Positions 49,477-61,876 of a stretch of 64,000 nucleotides of DNA are shown piece after piece (positions within the stretch are counted from its first letter, which is position 1; each line of letters begins with the position of its first letter). The DNA lies in assembly GCA_015179125.1 (NCBI GenBank), contig WHVA01000548.1:1-64000 (forward strand), given 5' to 3'. A program made the translations under genes and the position numbers. Origin of the DNA: Gautieria morchelliformis (Eukaryota > Basidiomycota > Agaricomycetes > Gomphales > Gomphaceae). The notes beneath the pieces are model-generated. The model was not told the DNA's origin. It worked only from the letters and a program-made list of their open reading frames with translations, and searched no databases.

Positions 49477-49625
49477 ACCGTACCCTACCTCTGCAAATAA
49501 AGCTTTACAGTCCCCCCCAAGACCCTCTCCTTCCTGATGGCACCACCGTCCACATCCTTGGGCACATCTTCACCCCTCGTTTTGCCACCATTTTCATGGA
49601 TGTTATTCTTGTTAGTTATGGTGTC

Positions 49626-50465
49626 ACAAATAGCTAGTAGAAGTATGATTCAAACTCGTAATAAGAGTCAAAATCGAGAAGTGCTTAAGAAAGTAGGGTG
49701 TTTGCACATATAACAAGGTATATGCGTCTTACAACAGCGCTGACTGAAGCTAATAGCTATAGAGTGCAAAAGGAGTGAGTGATTAACTGTTTTCACTGTC
49801 GAATGTAGTGTACAATGTCGAGTATTTAACTATCAAGAGAAGAACTTGGCGTTCTTGGTGTGTTACAAGATAGGAACAAGAAAAAGGTCGTATGGGGCAA
49901 CTGGCATAGGTTTGAGTATTAGGAGTAGGAGTGACATGTGCGCAGTGTGATGGTGTGTAGAATATAATGGTGAATGGGGAATGGGGAATGGAAGAGAATA
50001 TAGGGGAAATGGTCCAAATGGGTGCAGGGTCACCTCGGCGTGTCACATCCCTTGATCGGATCACGTGCACACATGACGCGTGGCATGTGGGGAAAATACT
50101 TGGCTTGGCTTGGTCCACAGTGCTGTGATGATATTAGTGGTTCGGCGATATTTGTATGTGTGCTTGGTGGGCTTGGTAGTGCGTGTGTGCATGTTGAGGT
50201 GTGTTGTGACTGGTTCGTGACAGTTAAGCGCTGGGGCGGCCACGGTGTGACAGTGTGACATGCAAAGTCGTAGCATGTGTGTGACTTGTAACGTCCAAAT
50301 AAGGAAGGTGGTCCACAGTTGTCCATAGAGTTGAGATGATGTTTTCATAGTATATCAGCGTGTTATAGTGATGAATGTTGGGTGGCATAGCTTTAGTTGT
50401 GTATTCATAACAGTTATTTCCCTTTACATATACAACAAATCCAAACGGACCCCCCCTGTTCACAC
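49626..50465. mobile_element. Unclassified insertion of about 840 bp
   Basis: The OB-fold-like reading breaks near 49626 and resumes near 50465. The stretch between is non-coding and AT-rich, with GTGTG-rich parts. Read on the minus strand it begins TGTGAACAGGGGGG and ends TTTGTGACA, which would suit an LTR (TG...CA), but no target duplication is visible. The borders are approximate and the class is unknown. Confidence 0.35.
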
Positions 50466-51364
50466 CTCTGTGTCTATTTTGGCTATGGGGGCAATTGTCA
50501 ACGTGGAATATGCCTCGCATTCCCACACACATACCTTCAATGTTGCTGTCGCCGACTATGTTAGAGATTGCACAAACTCTTTCCTGTTGGAGTGCGTCTC
50601 CCTTCCTTCCATTGTTACTCTACCCTCACCTCTCCTTTCTTAGATGCATCTGTAACGATGACTGTCTTCCCCCCAATCAATCCCCTACCCTTGACATCGG
50701 CACCTCCATTTATGTCTATGGAACTCTCCATGGCATCAATGCCTATGGTAACCTGAATATTGCCGTGGACGATCTCACCCTCAACGTCGCCCCTTCCTTC
50801 ATGGGACCTCTCCTCCCCTGTCGCCACAGCAATCTGCCTTCTCTGACGGATGCGGCACTTCCCCCACACGATGGGCAATTTCCCCTCGCCCTCCCTCAAG
50901 ACAAACATGTCCACCATGAGCTCTCCAATGACGGCTGTCCTTCTGAATCACATGCCCCTAACCTTACCCCCCACTGCAGTGAGCCAAAATCCCTGCTTAC
51001 TCTTTCACATTTGTGTTTTCAGCCCCCCCTCACTCGCCTTTTAATTCACAGTCTGTTATCCTTTTATCCCTACCAATTTCTCAACATTCATCGAATTTCA
51101 AAGAAAAGGCCTGCCTAACGTACATTTTCACTCTCACTCTAATTTACAGCTCTCTTTAATATCTTCCATAGGTTCACATGCTTTGGTCTCAAGATGAAAC
51201 ATAGTCCCTTTTTTTCTACTGCCTTTCTATAAAAGATGTCTCCTCTTGATGACCGTTCCGCCAAGCCTACTTCCCTTTGTAATCTATATATAGTACTGTT
51301 GCCCAATTATCGCTCTTCTTGCCTCCTGTTACCCATTCGCTGAAGTGAAGCGCAGGTGACGCTT

Positions 51365-51790
51365 GTATGAGAAGAAAAAAACACACCAGAGGCTGTAATA
51401 ATGAGCAGGACAGGTTGGAGGCAATGAGAGGCGCAACCAAGGCAGAAAAGAAATCAAAAAGAGGTTAAAAAGGTGAACATTATACCAAGAAATAGTGATA
51501 AATATCACAATAACACAAATATGATAGCATGACATACACCAGATGCAGCAATGGCAGATAGGCAAGGTAGGAGAAACCTGGGCTGAGAAAAAAAAAAAAA
51601 AAAGGATAAAAAAGGGAAAATTATTGGAAGAAATGACAAATATGATAAGAAAAAACACACCAGTGGCAGTAATGATGCCCAGGCAGGGTGGGGGGCAATG
51701 AGAGAAGCAACCTAGGCTGAAAAGGAGTCAAAAAGAGGTTACAAAAGCGAAAATATTGCAAGAAATAACAATAATTACCTGAGGAGACTG
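51365..51790 (+). repeat. Three degenerate tandem units of about 140 bp
   Basis: The unit AAACACACCAG...GGCAATGAGAG...AAAAAGAGGTTA...AAGAAAT can be followed at 51375-51500 and 51652-51775, with a shorter, more diverged middle copy at 51540-51640. All carry GCAGTAATG/GGCAG cores and poly-A stretches (51588-51603). Confidence 0.6.
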
Positions 51791-51799
51791 TAGAGAAAT

Positions 51800-51965
51800 A
51801 AAAGCCACCAGCAGACAGAGCCAGACATAGGGAGCAAGACACAGAGAGAGCCAGCAACAGACACAGAGAGAGCCAAACAGAGAGACAGCCAGCAACAGAC
51901 ACAGAGAGAGCCAGCAGCAGACAGAGAGATCCAGCAGCAGACACAGAGACAGTTTGCCACAGAGC
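51800..51965 (+). repeat. Purine-rich tandem repeat (CAGCAACAGACACAGAGAGAGC)
   Basis: The words GCCAGCAACAGACACAGAGA and shorter variants recur at least five times in direct order with variable spacing. No spacer of constant length is present. Open frames across it (Leu/Ser/Cys-rich on the minus strand) are due to low complexity. Confidence 0.65.
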
Positions 51966-52255
51966 CAGAGATGCCAGCAGCAGAGCCTGAGGAAACGGCA
52001 GCAGGAGGGTTAGGGAAGGTGGTGGGCGGATGCACAACAGTGATGGACGGGAACTGATCATGTGACCGGGAATGCTGCTGCCCAGTGTTGGTCACTCATG
52101 GCTGCACTGCTTGCATTTTAGGCAGTTTTATGTAATGATTATGTAAAACCCCACAACCACCCCGGGAGCTTTTAGGAATAATATATCAGATATATTAGAA
52201 TAGATATATCTGGTGACTCAGGGAGTTGGAACCCTTTGTGCACCCCTGTGCACGG

Positions 52256-52743
52256 TGTTGGGTGCATTTATGCTCCTGCACCAAAATCAAGCATAATATA
52301 TTCGATTTATTGTGTGGTGTTTCAATATCTTCTCACATTGTTCTTGTACCATGCATCCATTTCTCTGGTTATTTTCGAAATTTTCCAGTCACTCTCTACC
52401 TCTTCATTTCATTCTGTTATTTCTATTTTCACAGGTGGCTGCACCCAGCGGAGTTTGAAATGACTTTGACGCGCGAGCCCTTGGGTGCTAAAGGGCCGGG
52501 TGCACGTATATGCCTTCTGAGACAGGATAGTGCTCCTCTCTCAGTGACAATAAATTCACTGAGAGAGGCGAGTAGTATCTTTCATATTTACAAAGCATGT
52601 TGACTGAAAATCATGTAGTGTATTTGATTCTAGGTACTGTATTAATATATCAGTGACAATAAATTCACTGAGAGAGTGTATTTGATTCTAGCTTTCTAAG
52701 AACTCTACCGAACCTTCCCTGCCATAGCCCCTAGTTGCTAACA
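52256..52743 (+). repeat. 5' LTR of the Copia element
   Basis: Begins TGTTGGGTGCATTTATG and ends TAGTTGCTAACA. It contains two copies of a hairpin-forming motif (CAGTGACAATAAATTCACTG). An older relative in reverse orientation lies at 61257-61717. Confidence 0.95.
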
Positions 52744-52750
52744 AGGGGTT

Positions 52751-55700
52751 ATGGGCCCCGCAGACACTTTGCAGAAGCTTTTGGGTGTGGAGAAGCTTGC
52801 AACAGATGGAAGTAATTGGCCTCTGTGGCGAGCTACTCTCACAAGTTATTTTGAGTCCAAAAATCTACTCAGGCATATAGAAGGGAGAGCCATTCGACCT
52901 CCTGATCCTCCAGTCATGCCCCCAGGCCATATTCTCACAGAAGCTGAGGAAACTCAGATAGAGAAGGCTGAGGAGAAGCTGGAGAAGTATCTTGCCAGAG
53001 AAGGGCAGGCCAAAACCCAAATAATCATCTCAGTGTCAGAGTCACTAGCTCTGATGCTACAGAAGAGACATACAGCAAAAGAAGTCTGGGATGCATTGGT
53101 CAATGAGATGACCAAAAAGCCCAAGATGGTCCTCACCAACCTACAGAGACAGCTTCGCAGTATGAGGTGTCCTGAGGATGGAGACTTGAGAGATCACTTG
53201 GACAAGGCCCAAGACCTCTATGCTCGTCTCAATGAGATGGGAGCCAGAATTTCTGAAGGAGAGTTCACAGATATTATCCTTGCATCACTTCCACCTTCCT
53301 ATGAGGCAGTTATGAATGCCCTTACCATGTCGCTTGAAGAATGTGGAATGCCCTTAGTGCCTGATGATATTATCAGAGTACTAAAAGCTCAATACAACAG
53401 GAGAAAGACCCTTAATATTTCACAAGAAGAGCAGGCATTTATTGGTTCATCTACGAAAGGGCAGAAGGGCCGGCAAGACCCAAAGGTGCATACATGCACC
53501 AATTGCCAGGCTATCGAGAGTTTCTGGGCCAAAGGAGGTGGTAAAGAAGGCCAGGGGCCACGTCAGAAGAAGAAAGCGAAAGCCAAAAAGAAGAAGGGCA
53601 AAGCCAAGGCGAATGTTGCCGAAGAAGTGTCCTCTGAGGAGGATGAGAGTGGCAGTCCAGCCGCTTTTGCCAACTTCGACTGCTCTAATTTGAGTAGTTT
53701 ATCTCTGGACACTGTTGTTATCCTCGACACTGGAACGACCGCACATATGACCCCTCACAAGAATTTATTGAGGGATTACAGTCCATTCTCACAGCCGCGC
53801 ACAATTCGTGCAGCCAACAAAGGCACTTTTGATGCCTTCGGTTCAGGCTCACTCGTGCTATCTAATAAAGTTGGAGATAAGACTGTGAACATTACATTGA
53901 AGGATACGTTCTACGCGCCCAAAATGGCTGTTACCCTCATCTCGATCGGCCGGTGTGATGATGCAGGCTATAACACTCAGATAGCCGATCAGAAATGCAC
54001 AATATCCAATCGTAAAGGCAGGATATTGATGCAAGCACCGAAGCTGAATGGCTTATATCGATTTGACTTACAACACACAAGTGCCGAAGCGCATATATGC
54101 GCATCAGCCATGGAGATACATCAGAAAATGGGGCACATTTCACAAAAGTCCCTACAGCATTTGCTCAACCGTGGCATGATATTAGGCATTGAATTGAGCT
54201 CAAAAGGTGACAAGGTTGTTTGCGATGCGTGCATTCAAGCCAAGATTGCACGTAAATCACTTCCTCAGGAACCCAGAAGCCGATCTTCAAAATTCGGTGA
54301 CAGAATTTATTCTGATGTCTGGGGACCAGCGAGACACTCCACAATTGACAAGAAATCCTATTCTGTGTCTTTCATCGACGACTACTCAAGGGAATCAGTT
54401 ATCTATTTGATGGCAAACAAATCGGAAGCATTTTCAAAATACAAACTCTACGAGGCTTTGATGCTTCGACAGAGGAATGTGCATATCAAAGCACTTGTTT
54501 CTGACAGAGGGGGCGAATACACAAGCTCGGAATTCGAACAGCATTTAGCCAAGCAAGGCACGAAGCATCGGTTAACCGTGCACGACACCCCAGAGTCAAA
54601 TGGTGTTGCTGAACGTCTAAACCGAACTCTAGTTGAAAGAGCTCGTGCCATGCTATTGGAATCAAGTCTTCCTAAGACCCTATGGGGCCATGCAATTTTG
54701 CACGCCAACTATCTTAGGAATAGGACGCATACAAGAGCTTTGCCAGACAAAACCCCTTTTGAAATGATCCATCACGAGAAACTGAACCTGAAGGACATAC
54801 ACGTGTGGGGAATTGAAGTCTACGTTAAAGTCAAAGAGGGAAACAAACTAGCAGCCCGTGCCAAAAGAGCTCAGTGGATAGGAATCTCTGGACAGAGCCA
54901 TGGTCACTGCATCTACTGGCCTGACTCTCAGAAGGTTTCTGTCGAGCGGAATGTTATATTTGACTCAGAGATGAAGGGGGGCAAAGCTCCAATCATTTCT
55001 ATTGAAGAGTCACAGCTACCTACGTCCAGAAAAGTGATACAGGCCATTTCGGCGCCAGCACCTATGCCTAGTCGCTTAGTCAGCGAGGAGGCAAAGATCG
55101 AGGAAATCGACGGTAATGAACCAGAGGAACATCTTGAAGAGCTGCAACCCAGTCAGACTGTTGATGTCAGACCTAAAGAAGCTGCTCCAACAAGGAGAAG
55201 TGAGAGGATCCGTCAGCAGCAGGTGCAGCCGGCCCCAAGTGGTCCCGTAACAAGGTCTCAAGCTAAGAGACATTCTGGTGCAGACATCACTACACTAGCT
55301 TACGAGGACATTGAGGACCATCAAGACAAATTATTTGAACAAGATTTACCCTCTGAAACTGACGGCATCAATGATTATAACTTTGCCATCAGTACACTTT
55401 CGACCTCCGATCAAAACAAAGATAATGTGCTGCCGGATTTGAATCAGACTGAGCCTAGCAATGCAGATGAAGCCTTAAATGATCCTATGTGGAAAGCATC
55501 AATGGATAAAGAGTATAAGGTGCTACTCGACAAAGGTGTATGGGAAGTGGTTAAACCACCTCCTGGGGCAAATATTGTCAGAAATAGATGGGTATTCCTC
55601 TGGAAATGCAATCCAGAAGGTGAACCCATTACACCTAGATCGAGGATGGTCGCCCAAGGCTTTACACAAAGTTTTGGAGTCGACTACAATGAAACCTATG

Positions 55701-56989
55701 CACCTGTTGCTCGGATGACTTCCTTACGGATTATATGTGCCATTGCTGCCAGGAACAATTGGCCTATTCATCAAATGGATGTGGACAGTGCGTATTTGAA
55801 TGCTACACTGCCAGAACCTATTTACATGAGACAGCCGTATGGATATGAGACCGGAGACAAAGATGATGTCCTCCTGCTGAAGAAAGCACTTTACGGCCTC
55901 AAACAGTCTGGAAGGGAATGGTACAAACGTCTGAGTGGTGAATTTCTCAAGTTAGGATTCACTAAATCAGCTTCGGATGGAGCTGTATTTTGCAGACGTG
56001 GACCGAGAGGGCATGCGATTATTGCAACGGCAGTAGATGACTTCACTATCACAGCTGAGAGTCAACCAATCCTCGATGGGGTAAAGCATGACCTTGCCCA
56101 GATCTTCAGTATGAAAGATCTAGGCGAGATTCACTGGCTTTTGAACCTCAAAGTCGAAAGAGATTGGAATAACAAATCGATTGCAATATCACAAGCCGCA
56201 TACATCCAGAAAATCATCAAAAAATTCAATCTGGATGATGCCAAAACATTTTCCACACCTCTCGACCCAGCCGTTAAATTATCCAGAGACCAATGCCCTT
56301 CTACAGATGAAGACAAGCAGAAGATGTCGAAAATTCCATACAGACAAGCGATAGGATCATTGATGTGGGCAGCTGTAGCCACTCGACCAGACATTGCATT
56401 TGCAGTGTCATTACTTTCTCAATTCCTCGAAAACCCAGGTCCAACACATTGGCATCCAGTCAAACATGTCTTTAAATATCTAAAAGGCACGATGGACTAC
56501 AAATTGACACTTGGGAAAAATCGAGACGGCCTCATTGGGTATTCAGATGCGGATTGGGCTTCACAAGAGCACAGGCACTCATACTTGGCTTATATTTTTC
56601 AGATTGATGGAGGGACAGTATCATGGAGTTGTCAAAAACAATCCATAGTAGCCCTATCATCAACTGAAGCCGAATTCGTTGCCCTGACTCATGCGAGCAA
56701 AGAAGCCTTATGGATGCGCCACTTTATTTCTGAAGTATTCTAACCGCTGAATTGTCCCATCAAACTTTATTCAGACAATCAATCAGCCATTGCCATTGTC
56801 TATGGCACTCAACAACACACGAGGACCAAGCATTTCGACATTAGATTATATTTCATCCGAGATATAGTCGAAGATGAAGAAATTAAGCTTGTGTACCTAC
56901 CAACGGAACACATGCTAGCCGATCTTCTCACTAAAGGACTTCCTAGTCCTAGAGTGAGAATCCTCAACGAGAAAATCGGAATATATTAA
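52751..56989 (+). CDS. Copia gag-pol coding region (fossil, about one break)
   Basis: Part of the LTR element, listed only to name its parts. Gag-like (UBN2 type, NWPLWRATLTSYFESKNLL; LTNLQRQLRSM) about 52751-53690; protease around VVILDTGTTAHMTPHK about 53710-53800; pre-integrase and integrase (HQKMGHISQKSLQHLL; FIDDYSRESVIYL; TPESNGVAERLNRTL) about 54110-54900; reverse transcriptase (NRWVFLWK; HQMDVDSAYLNATL; KALYGLKQSGREWYKRL) about 55480-56200; RNase H about 56500-56980. In this family gag and pol are usually made from one frame. Confidence 0.9.
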
Positions 56990-57002
56990 GCTTGAGGGGG
57001 CG

Positions 57003-57490
57003 TGTTGGGTGCATTTATGCTCCTGCACCAAAATCAAGCATAATATATTCGATTTATTGTGTGGTGTTTCAATATCTTCTCACATTGTTCTTGTACCATG
57101 CATCCATTTCTCTGGTTATTTTCGAAATTTTCCAGTCACTCTCTACCTCTTCATTTCATTCTGTTATTTCTATTTTCACAGGTGGCTGCACCCAGCGGAG
57201 TTTGAAATGACTTTGACGCGCGAGCCCTTGGGCGCTAAAGGGCCGGGTGCACGTATATGCCTTCTGAGACAGGATAGTGCTCCTCTCTCAGTGACAATAA
57301 ATTCACTGAGAGAGGCGAGTAGTATCTTTCATATTTACATAGCATGTTGACTGAAAATCATGTAGTGTATTTGATTCTAGGTACTGTATTAATATATCAG
57401 TGACAATAAATTCACTGAGAGAGTGTATTTGATTCTAGCTTTCTAAGAACTCTACCGAACCTTCCCTGCCATAGCCCCTAGTTGCTAACA
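57003..57490 (+). repeat. 3' LTR of the Copia element
   Basis: Same length and ends as the 5' LTR, differing by two substitutions. It follows a purine tract and is followed directly by the CACGG target copy. Confidence 0.95.
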
Positions 57491-57495
57491 CACGG

Positions 57496-58361
57496 TATAT
57501 GCGGGAGCTGACTAAGCTCTGTGGGGCGAGCGCGTCACTGATTGATGTAGGTCACGTGACCGAGTCGAGGAAGAAACAGGTGAGAACAGAGGAACAAGGG
57601 GTCCGAAGCTTTTGCTTTTGGAACAGGATAGTGTAACCAGTTATAGTAGACTCTCAACAAAGAATTAGAGAAATCTATCAAGAAACAAGCTCTGTAGCTA
57701 TCAAACAAGTCTACAGTTACTTCAGGAGGTGAAACAGTGAATCATGGATATTTCTGGATGATATTCTGGATGTCTGGTTCGTACATTTATGGTAGCTACT
57801 TATACTAAAATAGTAGTGAGTACCAGTGTTCAAGATAGTGACAGAATGGGTCAGGATAATGTGGAAGTGCTCCACAGGCTGCATACAGCTGTGGAGCAGG
57901 AACAATGATGGGGATACTTGTCCTACTGACAAGTATCTAAGCTGGGACCTTGGAGCAATGTACAAAGCCCCTTTCAACATGTAATACAGCTCGTAATCAG
58001 TGGAGCTGGTCAGGGGAATAGAATAGAAAAGAAATCATGTGTGTCCTGTGCTGTGTGCCTACAGCAGCCTTGGCAAGGCATTTGCCATCTCTGTACCTCT
58101 CTCCTGAGGTAGCTATTCAATACGTCCATAGATAGGACAGTGTACTGTAATCTCCATCGTGTCCGATGTCCCTGTATGGGTCGATTAGTCCCATAGCAAT
58201 ATTTCTTCTGACCAGGGCCCAGGTGCCTGCTTTCCAGGGCAGGCACTGCTACTGGTGCATGGATTATTTCTCCAGATGTTAGCTCAGTTAGACGATTGTG
58301 TAGACCTTAGAATACTCTGTGATATAGCTATCTCATTTATTCTAACAGGAGCAACTTTATA
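57496..58361. other. Unrecognised sequence between Copia and Helitron
   Basis: About 870 bases without a recognisable gene. On the minus strand two open frames (57717-57980, 58010-58246) read protein-like text such as SRHLGPGQKKYCYGTNRP and LSVGQVSPSLFLLHSC, but I know no match; they may be remains of an older element into which the Copia element inserted, since the pre-insertion sequence continues directly across the CACGG site. Confidence 0.4.
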
Positions 58362-61142
58362 CTATTGACTAGGTGGGTACCCGCACGAAGCGTGGGGGTG
58401 CAGGACCTCCCACTCGCCTACCACCCGAGGCATATCTTTAAAGCTGCTCAAGGACATTCCATTATGCTGAAGGAGTTTATCCAAGAGAAAGAGGCCAAAA
58501 TCATAGACCTGATCATCCCGTGGCTCCTGGATATTGTGCCTGATTTCGAGCCGATGTCTGAGATCATCACATATGTGCTCCTTGAAGGCATCCCATAGTC
58601 TGTCAGGTTGTGAGGGAATGCAATGACCAAGGATGGTGGCAAAGAGATGTCTGAGCTGAGCGCCTGTTTTCATGCCACTGGCTTCCTGGAGACACAACCT
58701 CCACTCCTGATCATCCTCCAGAAGTCCCCTGGCAAGACAGGCCTCCTTGTAAGTAGCACATGGTATGCCATCCACCGTCCTAAGCTCCTCAAAGGATCTG
58801 GCCCCCTTGACCACCGTGAGGAGAGTGCGCAAATAAAATCTCTCTCCTGATTTTGGGCTTGCAAAGTGAAGGCGTCCAATGCTATATCCCCTTTGACGTG
58901 GTGTCCATACCCTTTCCTCTTTTTGCCAGGTAGAATGCTCAGGAAAATCCACATAGAGCACATTGCGTGCATGAGGGTAGGCAGCATTGGCCTCAAAGTA
59001 AGCCATGAGCGCTGTCTTTGACCCCTCGACCCTGTTCATGATGGTGAGTGGATCAGCATCAGGATTGAAAATGACTGATTGCTGGTCTTTTTCATGGACT
59101 GGCAGTGCCATGACTGCAGGCACCTGGGTGTGGACTTCCCGCTCCAGCAACCTCCAACAGGCCTCATGAGCACTGACATAGCGAGCATCCAGGTACTTCT
59201 TTATCTCATCATGGTCGACACCAAACTCCATCGTGGTCCGATCATGGCCCTTGTATAGACACTTGTGGATATACTTGACGCACCTCACACTGAAGGTGAA
59301 TTCAAGGTTGATGTGACACCGGAGTTTGAGCAAGAGCAGAGGAGAGTATGGCACAACCCATCTGTTGTCCAGCATGTCACCTCTGACATTGTGCAGCCTT
59401 CAATCATTGCGACGACGATATTTTGGATATCCATCTACATTCACAACGGTCTCCTCACAGAATGGCTTTGGGAAGTTTTTCTTGCACTTGCCATTTTCCA
59501 TGCAGGGTGCATTTGGATTCATTTGTCCACAGGGACCATGTGTCATCAGCTCACAGACCAACTGGTAGAGGACAGGATGTGTCTCTGGATCAGGGAACTC
59601 TGCTGAAATCATAGAATCCACCTCATGTGGATGTTTGACCTTGGACTCCCTATCAAACCAGATAAGCAGGTGCATGTGTGGGAGCCCCCTCTTCTGGAAT
59701 TCAATAGTGTGAACGCGAGCGACAGTTTCTCCAAAGATTTGTCCTTGACGATCAAGTCAATGAGGTATTTCTTTTTGAGGTGAAACACCCGCGACACCAG
59801 GTCAGGTCTGTCCTGAGCAGTTTGTCCAGGGAGCAACTCGGCCACTATCTCATCCCACTTTGGATTGGCAGTCATGGTAATAAATAAATCAGGGGACCCT
59901 TCTTTGTTGTAATGGCCAGGGAGTTCTGGCAGTTTTGATTCATGTCCCGTGTACTTCCTTGAAATGTCGCAGGCAGAATGACTTTTATGCCCAAGCTGTT
60001 TGCATCTCCAATGTCATTGTCCAAGCCTCCATATGAATCTACCATCTGGTTATACTGCTCAGCACGCAGAGTGTGTTGATTGGCCCTGATCCACCTCAGT
60101 CTGCTTTGCTCTGCAGCAGCCCAGGAGTCTACAATGTACTGCTGGAACAATTTGCCACTACGCAGGAGTGTTGTAGGTTCTCTCTCTCTCTGGAACAGAC
60201 AATACGCATGGTACTGTATTTGGGTGACCTGTCTCCGTCTGTTTGGATTGGCCTGTCGAGCACACTCTGGCTCATGATAAGGAATACCTGGTTCCCATCC
60301 CAACTCTCCCTTGGGAAAGAGCAAGACATAGTGCAGAGAGGCATAGTTTGCATTGGTATCCAATACCATCCTGAAAGGTCCACCTCTGAGCTGGACAATA
60401 ATGTCCCTAGGTTCAGGGTCGATGCCATCTCCAGGAAGAACGACTGCAATCTCATCTGCAGTTGGGACATTATATCTCCTAGGATCCCTGTGCGCCCTGT
60501 ATGTGAGCCTTGCCTGGATGTCACCATTCTGTTCTTGAGCTCTGAGCCTCTCAGCTGCTTGTTTATATGTGCGCACATGAGGATTGCATAGCAGGAGCAT
60601 TTCCTGCAAGTCTCCCATGATAGTTGGAGACAGACGCTCATTATGATTTTTTCTCTTTGCCAAAGCCAGTGCAGGATCATATATGTAAAGCTGGGCATAC
60701 TTTGGATCGTCTTCATTTTCAGGGAGGAGAGAGCCATGGAGATGATACAGTTCACCCTGTAGCTTGAGCACATATGGACCACGACCCTCCTGAAGCAAAT
60801 CTTGGTCAAAGTTGGCCCCCACAGAAGTGAATGCAAATGCAGCATTATACTGCCTGATATTCTGGCGAAATCCTTTTGCCTCAGGGTCCTGGCCTTCTAA
60901 GAGCTGTTTCAATGGCTGAGGGGGCTCTGGCAGGTCTTCCAGCTGCACCTTTCCTTCCATACAGCAATCACCAAACCTGGGCCACACATTTGAGGATTTC
61001 TGCAGACGTTCTGCCCTCCAGTGTAATGCTCCACAGTCAGGGCAGGGAATAACCATGGGACCCAAATCATGACGCTGCACATCTGCCTCAATTATTCTAG
61101 AGCGACCACGTGGAATAGGAGGAGGAGGTCGCTGAGGATGCT

Positions 61143-61220
61143 GCCGAGGTACAGGGAGCAGCTGAGGAGGTGCAGGGAGCAGCTGAGGAGGTGCAGGGAG
61201 CGGCTGAGGAGGTGCAGGGT
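61143..61220 (-). repeat. 21-bp tandem repeat in Helitron Rep leader
   Basis: The unit GGTGCAGGGAGCAGCTGAGGA (minus strand: Pro/Leu/Ala codons, PAPPQLL) occurs about three and a half times in frame. It makes a proline-rich stretch ahead of the Rep domain. Confidence 0.75.
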
Positions 61221-61256
61221 GTAGAGGACAGGAATTATAGGCAGTAGGTATGGACT

Positions 61257-61717
61257 TGTTGCTCAAAAGAATAGACTAGAAATTAATTCACTCTCTCAGT
61301 GAATTTAGTTGTCACTGTAAATATATTATACACTACCTAGAAATTAATTCACTACAGAGCATTTCTAGGTCAATAAATCGAAGGAACACTAGACTAATTT
61401 ACTTGCCTCTCTCAGTGAATTTAGTTGTCACTGAGAGAGGGGGAAATCTGTCTCACTGTGCATGTACTACTACCCGGCCCTTTAGCACCCAAGAGCTCGC
61501 GCGTCGAAGTCATTTCAGACTCCGCTGGGTGCAGCCGCCTGTGAAAATAGAAATAACAAAGTGGAATGGAGAGGTAGAGAGTAACTGGAAAATTTCGAAA
61601 ATAACCAGAGAAATGGATGCATGGTACAAGAACAATGTGAGAAGAGATTGGAACACCATACAAGAAATTGAATATATTATGCTTGATTTTGGTGCAGGAG
61701 CATAAATGCACCCAACA
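61257..61717 (-). mobile_element. Solo LTR of the Copia family, reversed, old (fossil)
   Basis: Read on the minus strand it begins TGTTGGGTGCATTTATGC at 61717, like the LTRs at 52256 and 57003, and follows them (ACCAAAATCAAGCATAATAT; GGTGGCTGCACCC-like; GGGCCGGGTAG) to TTTTGAGCAACA near 61257. It is 461 bp and clearly diverged, so much older than the 5.2-kb Copia copy. No internal region or matching target duplication is seen. It sits within the Helitron coding region. Confidence 0.8.
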
Positions 61718-61876
61718 TAGGGAGTGGCTGAAGAGGCCGCAAAAGCGCAGGGAGTAGCGGAGTCATTGGTCTTATTGCATTTGCCTGAGCACGCAATGCT
61801 GCCACTCTTGCAGAACCTACTACAGGAGGAGTAGCTGCCTGTCTACCCCTTCCCAATTGCTGCAATATAGCAGACT

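Larger units (their letters stand above)
48838..50985 (+). pseudogene. Interrupted OB-fold-like ORF next to the Helitron
   Basis: A coding-like stretch starts MSTVILAANVSLQGGHPP at 48838 and includes FHDTVIEGLPNRT, LPLQIKLYSPPQDPLLPDGT, VHILGHIFTPRF and FMDVILVSYG. A second stretch from about 50475 has ILAMGAIVNVEYASHSHTHT, FNVAVADYVRDCTNSFLLEC, IGTSIYVYGTLHG and LNIAVDDLTLNVAPS. The beta-rich pattern and the repeated (I/V)-hydrophobic-(Y/H)-(V/I)-x-G strands look like paired OB folds. I recall similar ORFs near Helitrons in mushroom genomes, where an RPA-like ssDNA-binding role would fit, but that is inference. It is cut by a MITE (48942-49476) and by a second insertion (about 49626-50465), so it is not functional as it stands. 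Confidence 0.5.
52251..57495 (+). mobile_element. Ty1/Copia LTR retrotransposon, young, almost whole (fossil)
   Basis: Two 488-bp LTRs (52256-52743 and 57003-57490) differ at only two positions. The direct repeat CACGG (52251-52255 and 57491-57495) is a perfect 5-bp target duplication. The internal region codes for gag, protease, integrase, reverse transcriptase and RNase H in Copia order (integrase before RT). A purine tract (GAGGGGGCG) ends just before the 3' LTR. No clear primer-binding site was recognised. It looks almost whole, with about one break. The near-identical LTRs mean a very recent insertion. Confidence 0.95.

Noticed and set aside
51621-52095. Leu/Ser/Cys-rich minus-strand frames
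   Set aside because: They are translations of the purine-rich tandem repeat at 51800-51965 and have no protein-like composition.
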